A stretch of DNA of 64,000 nt from Chryseobacterium angstadtii (GTDB taxonomy: Bacteria > Bacteroidota > Bacteroidia > Flavobacteriales > Weeksellaceae). This document shows positions 57,971 through 64,000 of this stretch, piece after piece (within the stretch, counting starts at the first letter, position 1; each line of letters begins with the position of its first letter). Position numbers and translations under genes: made by a program. The stretch spans positions 806,001 through 870,000 of the forward strand of contig NZ_LFND01000001.1 in assembly GCF_001045465.1 (NCBI RefSeq), given 5' to 3'. The notes under the pieces were generated by a model. The model did no database searches and was not told where the DNA came from. It was given only the letters and a program-made list of their open reading frames with translations.

Positions 57971-59674
57971 TTAAAAACGGTTTAAAAAACTGCTCAGATC
58001 ATTTTCTTTATCAAGATTAAGCCTTGATTTTATTTTAGCTTTATATACTCTTATACTTCCTACACTGAGATTTTCGAGCAGAGAAATCTCTTTTGCCGCT
58101 AAATTAAGTTTAAAATATACACAAAGCTTCAGCTCCTGAGCCGTTAAAAAAGGAAATTCTGTGGATAATTTTTCCATGAAAAGCTGGTTTTCAATAGAGC
58201 TTTCATTGATAAGATCATTCCCTTTCCTGTCGATAGTAATCAGATTATTGATCTTGAATTGTAGGTCTTTCAGAATTTCTTCAGGCTGGATGTTTTTGGA
58301 CCTTTTTATTTTTTTTAAATTCTCCAGAAAGGCTCGTTCGGTCTCTGTTTTTAAATTGAGATTCAGATGCAGGTTTCGTATTTTTTCTTTTTGAAGATTG
58401 ATATTCTGCTCCAGAATCTTTTTATGACTATCTGAAATTTCTTTTTCCTTTCTGATGAGTTCTTCCTTCTTCTGCTTATCCCTGAACAGGACAACAATGA
58501 TGATCATAAAAATGATAAAGAGGAAAATAACAAAAACAATCAGTCTGATATTGTCTTTTTTTCGATCATTATTTTCATTATTTACACTTTTAATGATGTA
58601 GCTGTCTGCAATATCAAAATTTATTTTCAGCTCTTTCTGGATGAGTTCATTGTTTTCTTTATTGGTTTTAAGAAGTTTTTTCGAAGTTGTTATAAAATTC
58701 TGGATATCGTTTTTCTCAGAATAATACTCCAGAGCTATTTCGTACAGCTGAATCTTGTCCGCAGGTGCGTTCAGGTTGGGTTCTATAACTTTAAAGGAAT
58801 TAATGACCGCCTCTGTCTTTGCAAGATCATAGTTTTTGATTTTATATAGTTTTATAAGCTCTTTTGATGCGTAAAGAGCCATCCGGTAGTTCCTGTTATT
58901 CAAAGAAAAGTTCAGTTCTGTAGATAAAAGCTCTTCAGCTTTTTTATCATCATTAGCCTGTAAAAAATATTGGGCTAAACTTCCTTTGATATAGTTAATG
59001 AAAACTTTTTCAGCATCGCTCAGGACCGTTTTTTTTTCCAGTAGATCAATAGCTTTTCCAGTTTCTGTGATGGCCAGATCAACCTTTTTCATCTTGTCGT
59101 AGCACATTCCGATATTGTTGTACATGGAAGCAACATACAGGACCTGTGTTCCGGGGTCATAGGCATGCAGGGCCTTATAAAAAAAATCTAAAGCACTTTT
59201 GTAGTCATTATTGTTGTACAACAATCTCCCTTTAAAATGATAAAGGTGAGGCAGATAATAATTTTTCCCGGTCTTTTCATCCAGCTCTATGGCTTTATCA
59301 ATACATTTTAAAGACCATTCCGGAGAACTTTTTTCGAATTGGGAAGCCAGATTGAAATTACAGGCGATAGAAATATAACTGTATTTGCCGTTATTTAATC
59401 TCAGCAGCTCATATACCATGGGAATTTGTTTAAGCCTTTCATCAGCTTTTAATGGCAGTTCTGCATATTTACTGCCCAATAGGAAAAGCCTGTCACCTGT
59501 CTGTTGGTATTTCTGCAGTTCCCGGGAGTAGATTTTTTTTATTTCGTTCATCCTTTTACCCCGCAAAGGAGATATTTCTTTGTTTAAGGAATCAAAATAT
59601 TCGTTGCCTTTCTCCGGGGAATGGCAGGAAATTATTAGGAAGAGGAATAATAAAAAAGGTAAAATTAATTTCAT
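57971..59674 (-). CDS. TPR lipoprotein-like membrane regulator with LuxR-type helix-turn-helix
   Basis: A 567-residue protein with a signal/lipobox-like start (LLFLFLIISCHSPEKGN, cysteine 17), TPR repeats to about residue 365 (SALDFFYKALHAYDPGTQVL, VASMYNNIGMCYDKM), a membrane span (RLIVFVIFLFIIFMIIIVVL, ~ 375-395), a coiled coil (~ 400-450) and a C-terminal LuxR-like helix-turn-helix (LTAQELKLCVYFKLNLAAKE, then ISLLENLSVGSIRVYKAKIK). This layout is common in Bacteroidota: a periplasmic TPR sensor joined through the membrane to a cytoplasmic DNA-binding domain. It is divergent from the secreted protein gene at 59975, which it may regulate. Confidence 0.85.
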   Translation of the reverse strand: MKLILPFLLFLFLIISCHSPEKGNEYFDSLNKEISPLRGKRMNEIKKIYSRELQKYQQTGDRLFLLGSKYAELPLKADERLKQIPMVYELLRLNNGKYSYISIACNFNLASQFEKSSPEWSLKCIDKAIELDEKTGKNYYLPHLYHFKGRLLYNNNDYKSALDFFYKALHAYDPGTQVLYVASMYNNIGMCYDKMKKVDLAITETGKAIDLLEKKTVLSDAEKVFINYIKGSLAQYFLQANDDKKAEELLSTELNFSLNNRNYRMALYASKELIKLYKIKNYDLAKTEAVINSFKVIEPNLNAPADKIQLYEIALEYYSEKNDIQNFITTSKKLLKTNKENNELIQKELKINFDIADSYIIKSVNNENNDRKKDNIRLIVFVIFLFIIFMIIIVVLFRDKQKKEELIRKEKEISDSHKKILEQNINLQKEKIRNLHLNLNLKTETERAFLENLKKIKRSKNIQPEEILKDLQFKINNLITIDRKGNDLINESSIENQLFMEKLSTEFPFLTAQELKLCVYFKLNLAAKEISLLENLSVGSIRVYKAKIKSRLNLDKENDLSSFLNRF

Positions 59675-59974
59675 CTGTGGTTGGGGTGATCAAAAAATTA
59701 TTAATGAGGTAAGCTGAGATACTTAAAATTATAAAATAAAATTAATTTACGCTAATTAATGTTATAAAAATTCAAAATTCTGATTATTAGTGGTTTATTG
59801 TTTTTAAATTAATGTTTTTTTTGAATTAAAAGGAATTTTATTAATGAAAATTAACGCCTTGATTTAGCCATATTTGCTTTTTACCAGTATAACTTTGTTG
59901 TCCGGACTAGAAGATTAATATTTTATTTGGGTCTTCCGGATGAAAAAAATACAACACAATTAAACATTGAATGG
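59675..59974. promoter_or_regulatory. Divergent intergenic region with promoter boxes
   Basis: About 300 bases between the divergent regulator and the secreted protein gene. TAACTTTG (59890-59897) fits a -7 box for the plus-strand gene. A TTTG at 59873 is too close to be a standard -33 element. AT-rich, no gene. Confidence 0.4.
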
Positions 59975-60850
59975 ATGAAATTTATTTTGACAACCCTCAT
60001 TCTTTTTGGGTGCATTCCCCTCCTGTATTCCCAAACAGGAAATGTTGGAATTGACACCAATGTTCCAGGCTCAAAGCTTACCGTTAATGGTTCTTTTGCA
60101 GCTGCTTATGGAAATGTAACAGCCAATACATTCGTGATTGGAGAAAATGACTTTTACCTTACATGGTCCGGAACAGCAAATGGAACTATGACTCTTCCGA
60201 ATTCAACAACAGGCGTAACGAGAACAGGAAGAACCTACTATATTAAGAATGCATCATTGATGTATACAATTACTATTGATGCAGATGGGGCGGAACTTAT
60301 TGATAATGTTCAGACTGTAGCTTTACAACCGGGAGAATCTGCTTTGATCGTAAAGACAGATGTGAATACTGCTTCCGGAACTACTTATCAGCTGGTTATG
60401 TTGGCTAAAACAGATCCAAGTTACATCTATGCGGTTTCTTCATCTACTGCAGAAACCCATGCACAGGGCGTTAATACAAAAGCGAATTTTACCTCTATAG
60501 ATTTCAGTTCCAACGGGGGAGGAGACTTTAACCTTACTACTGATACCTGGACATGTCCACAATCCGGATCTTACAGAATTGAGTTTATGGAAACCGGTTT
60601 TCATAGTAGTACAAACGTAGCAGCGCATCGACTCATGTCAATTGTGAAAAATGGGGCAACACAAACACAGCAATACTACACGATGGTAGTTCTGGGTGTA
60701 GCTGCTTCCCAAAGATCCAGTGGATATGATTCTGTTGTTCTTAGTCTTCAACAGGGTGATAGCATCATAGAAAATCTTACGCTTTGCTTTGGCTGCGGAA
60801 CAGCATCAATGACATCTTCGGTAAGAAGAATGGTGATTACAAGACTTTAA
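59975..60850 (+). CDS. Secreted protein, C1q/TNF-like jelly-roll C-terminus
   Basis: From ATG 59975 the product (~291 residues) has a signal peptide (KFILTTLILFGCIPLLYSQ), then TGNVGIDTNVPGSKLTVNGS, the phrase common in surface proteins of Bacteroidota with trimeric or tail-spike-like repeats. The C-terminal part (FTSIDFSSNGGGDFNLTTDT, YRIEFMETGFHSS, LSLQQGDSIIENLTL) resembles a C1q/TNF-like beta-sandwich. An earlier TTG at 59927 gives a less convincing start. Probably cell-surface; ligand unknown. Divergent from the membrane-bound LuxR-type regulator. Confidence 0.7.
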   Translation: MKFILTTLILFGCIPLLYSQTGNVGIDTNVPGSKLTVNGSFAAAYGNVTANTFVIGENDFYLTWSGTANGTMTLPNSTTGVTRTGRTYYIKNASLMYTITIDADGAELIDNVQTVALQPGESALIVKTDVNTASGTTYQLVMLAKTDPSYIYAVSSSTAETHAQGVNTKANFTSIDFSSNGGGDFNLTTDTWTCPQSGSYRIEFMETGFHSSTNVAAHRLMSIVKNGATQTQQYYTMVVLGVAASQRSSGYDSVVLSLQQGDSIIENLTLCFGCGTASMTSSVRRMVITRL

Positions 60851-61079
60851 TTAAAAAATCTCATCAATAATTTTGTTTTTCATAAAGGTTCTCTGTTATT
60901 TATAGCAGGGAACTTTTAATAATAGGAAATGTATTGAGGCTTTGATTACATTCTAAAATCTGACAGAGGGAGATTCCATTACATGATAAGGAAAATAAAA
61001 ATTATGATCAAAAAGGAGTGAGAAATCTCCTCTGCCTGAAAAGTAATATAAAGAAATATGGTTTTGCTATCTGTTGATA

Positions 61080-61496
61080 TTATATAATGCTTTGATTAAG
61101 AGAGTTTTTCAAATCTGATTTTTGTTTTTTTGTGAAATGTTTTGTTGAGAAATCAGCGTATTTAATGATGGATTCAAACTCTGTACGAAACACCATTGTA
61201 TTTTTTTCCGGATCAAAATAGAAAGAAGTAATATCACTGTATGCAATAGGTGAAAAACGAAGAGGAACTTTTCCGGCTATAGAATATTCTTTGATCGAAA
61301 TATGATCCTGATACATTCTTATCTCGAAATATTTTGTATTGAAAAATTTAATACTACAATACAAAATAGTAGCAAAGGCAAATAGGATGTAAGGCCAGCC
61401 ACAATCAAAATAAAATAATAGGTAGGTAGCCATAAAAAGTACCAAAATCCATAAGAAATATTGAAGTAAGATTCTTTTTCTATTATTGATCTTCAT
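61080..61496 (-). CDS. Hypothetical two-span membrane protein
   Basis: A 138-residue protein: basic N-terminus, two close hydrophobic segments (YFLWILVLFMATYLLFYF and YILFAFATILYCSIKFF, ~ residues 13-48) and a soluble C-terminal part with beta-strands (FEIRMYQDHISIKEYSIAGK, VFRTEFESIIKYADFS), as in small PH-like membrane proteins. I do not recognise the family. It stands alone on the minus strand. Confidence 0.6.
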   Translation of the reverse strand: MKINNRKRILLQYFLWILVLFMATYLLFYFDCGWPYILFAFATILYCSIKFFNTKYFEIRMYQDHISIKEYSIAGKVPLRFSPIAYSDITSFYFDPEKNTMVFRTEFESIIKYADFSTKHFTKKQKSDLKNSLNQSII

Positions 61497-61843
61497 TCTT
61501 GTCTTTTTTTAGTTAAATCTTTTTTTAAGACTCAAACTATATTTTACTGGCAAAATTAATTTTAGAAAAAGAAATATCTTGGTTTTGGAGGTTAATATTT
61601 TGTTAGTATTCAAAGCTTTTCACACATAAATATGTTAGCTCAATCTATTTTAAATCACTGATTTACAAAATATATGTTTGAAAAATATGTTAACTTGTTA
61701 GGAAGAAAATATGTATCACATAAAAATAATAAGCAGAATACAGATGTTCGTTTCAATCAGCCTGTACCCATAATAATAGTAACTTCTGTATCTGTATCCA
61801 AAATTAAATACTCCATAATTTTGTGTAAGCAAAAGAGAATAGT
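61497..61843. other. Intergenic region with one promoter box
   Basis: No credible gene. TAATTTTG (61816-61823) fits a -7 box for the gene at 61844. An 80-codon frame starting at 61674 has unusual composition and overlaps that gene, so I treat it as chance. Confidence 0.4.
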
Positions 61844-62212
61844 ATGGAAACAATCATTCAACATCGGGAGCAGCTTCAATATGCTGAAGTTTATATTTCA
61901 GATATGCTGTTTCTAAAAAACTTCTTTCTTAAGTTACAGAATTATAGTACGTTAAATAAAAGCTTTGGGATCCCTTTTCTGGTCGCTAAAAAGAAAAATG
62001 AAATAGTCGCATTTGCCAGCCTGCTGATTAATGAAAAAGGAGAAATCACTTTTAAAATCTACAGCAAAAATAGTTTTGCTGAGACTGAAAATAGAGACTT
62101 CAGCCTTTATGCTGAACGTTATTTTAAAAAGAATAATACGCCGAACTTCCGGAATGCAGAGCAGCTGAAAAGCAGCATCAACAGAATGGTCAGCTGGCTG
62201 AATATAGGATAA
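61844..62212 (+). CDS. Hypothetical 122-residue protein
   Basis: I do not recognise this protein. It is soluble, with strands (GIPFLVAKKKNEIVAFASLL) and a helical, charged end (RNAEQLKSSINRMVSWLNIG). The ATG is 20 bp after a -7 box. The next gene, the MocR-type regulator, starts 41 bp after the stop. Its length and coding strand support a real gene; function unknown. Confidence 0.6.
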   Translation: METIIQHREQLQYAEVYISDMLFLKNFFLKLQNYSTLNKSFGIPFLVAKKKNEIVAFASLLINEKGEITFKIYSKNSFAETENRDFSLYAERYFKKNNTPNFRNAEQLKSSINRMVSWLNIG

Positions 62213-62253
62213 AGCAGTCATAAAGTTGTACATTTACTTAAAACCACAATTGT

Positions 62254-63669
62254 ATGTCCAAAGACGTTCTGTATCTTAAAATAGCAAAATCTGTCACAGA
62301 GCAAATCAAGAGTGATACGCTGCAGTTTGGAGACCGGCTTCCTTCGCTGAGAAGTGCTCAGAAACTTTATAATGTAAGCCTCAATACGGTGAAGCAGGCC
62401 TATATGGAGCTGGAAAGCCGCTCTTTGGTGGAAAGCCGCCCCAAATATGGATATTTTGTAAGCCAGACTTCTCAGAGAAAGCTGGCTTTGCCTTCTGTAG
62501 CTCCCATCCAGGTTACCGGAAAAAAGAATACTCCGGAAGACCTTATTGGTAAAGTGTTCGGGACGATAGATGGAACAGATGTCACCCAGTTTGCCCTGGG
62601 AATTCCCGGAAAAAATTTTCTTCCTTTAGCCAAGCTGAAGAAATCGATGATTAATGTAATCAAAAGAAAAAACGACAGCGGAACAGACTATGAACCGGTG
62701 CAGGGAAACGAAAGCCTTCGCCGGGAAGTAGCCAAATGGACCATGGTGATGGAAGGAAAAATTTCGGAAGATGATCTCGTAATTACCTCCGGAGCTATGA
62801 ATGCCGTTTATACCTGCCTGATGGCTGTTACTAAGCCCGGAGATGCTGTTGCCGTGGAAAGTCCAGTTTATTTTGGAGTTCTTCAGGCGATTCAGCAGCT
62901 GGGTCTTAAAGTAGTGGAAATTCCTACACATCCTATTTATGGGATAGATCTGGATGAATTGAAAAAAGCACTTCCTACGCTGGCAGCCTGCTGTTTTGTA
63001 ACGAATTTCAATAATCCGCTGGGCTTTCAGATGCCGGATGAAAACAAAAGGGCACTTGTAAAACTGATCACGGAATACAATGTTCCCCTGATTGAAGATG
63101 ATATCTACGGCAACCTTTATTTTGGTGCAGAAAGGCCCAAACCGTGTAAGTTTTATGATGAAGCAGGTCTTGTCATGTGGATAGGATCTGTCTCAAAAGC
63201 GCTGGCTCCCGGTTATCGTGTGGGGTGGGTAGCTCCCGGAAAGTTTAAAGAGAAAGTAATCCGTCAGAAACTGATACAGACCGTCTGCAGTCCGTCCCTT
63301 TATTCCGATGTGATAGCAGATTTTCTTGAACATGGCCGCTACGATCATCACCTGCGGACATTCAGACATAAGCTGTATGCCAATTATCTTCAGATTCAGA
63401 AATCTGTGACGCAATATTTTCCGGATAATACCAAAATCTCTGAACCTAAAGGAGGCTTTATGCTTTGGCTGGAGCTGGACAAAAGAATCTGTACCGAAGA
63501 CCTGTATGATGAAGCCTTCAGCCAGAAGATTACTTTTGCACCGGGAAGGATGTTCTCACAATACAACCAATACCAGAACTGTATGCGTCTGAATTATGCG
63601 CTGGAATGGACAGATAGGGTAGAAAGTGATCTGGAAAAACTGGCCAATATGATAAAAAAAAGAATTTAA
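62254..63669 (+). CDS. MocR-type transcription factor: GntR winged helix plus aminotransferase-like domain
   Basis: The 471-residue protein has an N-terminal GntR-type winged helix (FGDRLPSLRSAQKLYNVSLN, TVKQAYMELESRSLVESR) and a C-terminal fold type I aminotransferase-like domain: VTSGAMNAVYTCLMAV-like segment (ITSGAMNAVYTCLM), FVTNFNNPLGFQMP, and the PLP lysine in GSVSKALAPGYRVGW. MocR regulators use PLP to sense amino acids or vitamin B6-related molecules. Length is typical. The GNAT gene follows 16 bp after, so the regulator may control it; this pairing is common for MocR genes. Confidence 0.9.
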   Translation: MSKDVLYLKIAKSVTEQIKSDTLQFGDRLPSLRSAQKLYNVSLNTVKQAYMELESRSLVESRPKYGYFVSQTSQRKLALPSVAPIQVTGKKNTPEDLIGKVFGTIDGTDVTQFALGIPGKNFLPLAKLKKSMINVIKRKNDSGTDYEPVQGNESLRREVAKWTMVMEGKISEDDLVITSGAMNAVYTCLMAVTKPGDAVAVESPVYFGVLQAIQQLGLKVVEIPTHPIYGIDLDELKKALPTLAACCFVTNFNNPLGFQMPDENKRALVKLITEYNVPLIEDDIYGNLYFGAERPKPCKFYDEAGLVMWIGSVSKALAPGYRVGWVAPGKFKEKVIRQKLIQTVCSPSLYSDVIADFLEHGRYDHHLRTFRHKLYANYLQIQKSVTQYFPDNTKISEPKGGFMLWLELDKRICTEDLYDEAFSQKITFAPGRMFSQYNQYQNCMRLNYALEWTDRVESDLEKLANMIKKRI

Positions 63670-63685
63670 AATAAACCCTAAAACA

Positions 63686-64000
63686 ATGGATGAAAGTAAT
63701 AATGAAGTAAAAATCGTTGACTACGAACCTCAATACAAGCAAGCCTTCAAAGCACTGAATGAGGAGTGGATCAGAACATTTTTCACCATGGAGGCAAGTG
63801 ATTATAAACTGCTGGATAATCCGGAAGAAGAGATCATCAATAAAGGTGGGCACATTGTTTTTGCACTGCTCAATAATGAACCTGTCGGAACCTGTGCACT
63901 GGTGAAAATGAAGGATGAGCCGCTGGCTTTTGAGCTGTCAAAAATGGCGGTAAGCCCGAAAGCACAGGGAAAGAAAATTGGCTATCTTGTAGGACAGGCG
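63686..64000 (+). CDS. GNAT-family N-acetyltransferase, 3' end outside the window
   Basis: The frame starts at ATG 63686 (MDESNNEVKIVDYEPQYKQA) and runs past the end of the window. GNAT features: N-terminal FKALNEEWIRTFFTMEASDY, EPVGTCALVKMKDEPLAFEL (strand 4), and SKMAVSPKAQGKKIGYLVGQ with the acetyl-CoA-binding Q-x-x-x-I-G loop at the end. At least 105 residues are visible. The substrate is unknown. It is downstream of the MocR regulator by 16 bp and likely cotranscribed. Confidence 0.85.
   Translation, partial: MDESNNEVKIVDYEPQYKQAFKALNEEWIRTFFTMEASDYKLLDNPEEEIINKGGHIVFALLNNEPVGTCALVKMKDEPLAFELSKMAVSPKAQGKKIGYLVGQA

Noticed and set aside
61674..61916. 80-codon frame upstream of and overlapping the 61844 gene
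   Set aside because: Odd composition, and it overlaps the better-supported gene, which has its own -7 box.

Overview
The window looks like a chromosomal segment of a Chryseobacterium-like member of the Bacteroidota (family Weeksellaceae). Evidence: AT-rich DNA with AT-rich codon choice, many promoters of the Bacteroidota type (TTG or TTTG, a spacer, then TAnnTTTG), an alanine racemase fused behind a MurF domain, a SprE/PorW-type secretion lipoprotein, a GLPGLI protein, DUF4421 and DUF3127 proteins, and an outer-membrane barrel protein with a carboxypeptidase-like regulatory domain. I see no rRNA, insertion sequence, prophage or CRISPR array.

Layout. 1-16.9 kb is housekeeping: murF-alr (5' end outside the window), a patatin-like outer-membrane protein, ybeY, mnmG flanked by two perfect parS-like palindromes, a methyltransferase, pgk, rpiB, rnr, a LysE transporter, an LD-carboxypeptidase, yraN, an SDR oxidoreductase and tsaB. 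Between pgk and rpiB lies an AT-rich gap with phased DnaA-box-like sites; with the nearby parS sites it is a candidate replication origin. 16.9-29.5 kb holds sprE/porW, maf, kdsC, a DUF2520 protein, an ECF sigma factor cassette, lepA, and two unrelated genes that share an almost identical 38-39 bp leader.

29.6-39.4 kb is the most striking part: an NAD+/ADP-ribose gene set headed by a NUDIX plus winged-helix regulator of the NrtR type. It encodes, in order, NADAR, a 2OG-Fe(II) oxygenase, a 111-aa protein, a VWA-like protein broken by one amber codon, a PurA-like enzyme, a fusion of an ADP-ribosylation/crystallin-J1-type domain to a PARG macrodomain, an AT-rich DUF2971 gene, a sirtuin, an ADP-ribosylglycohydrolase, a Tpt1/KptA RNA 2'-phosphotransferase and a PPP-family phosphatase. 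Four copies of a 21-bp palindrome (9-3-9, core GYGTAW-NNN-TAACRC) lie at the regulator's own promoter, before NADAR (two) and before the 111-aa gene, so the set is probably one regulon. The enzymes make or remove ADP-ribose marks or process NAD-derived leftovers of RNA repair; the intact NUDIX box could both sense and degrade ADP-ribose.

39.6-57 kb: an M14 peptidase, a two-gene unit with an eight-cysteine protein facing a JmjC-like cupin, an outer-membrane barrel protein, DinB, a GLPGLI protein, the feoA-feoB-cysteine-rich peptide iron operon, a DUF4421 protein, glmM, a TPR protein, an EamA transporter, aat and a DUF3127 protein with an SSB-like acidic tail. 57.3-57.9 kb carries four tRNA genes, of which tRNA-Leu(UAG) is duplicated together with its promoter and terminator. 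58-64 kb holds a membrane-bound TPR/LuxR-type regulator, a secreted protein, two small unknown genes, a MocR-type regulator and the start of a GNAT acetyltransferase.

All functional calls rest on motifs read by eye; no database search was run.
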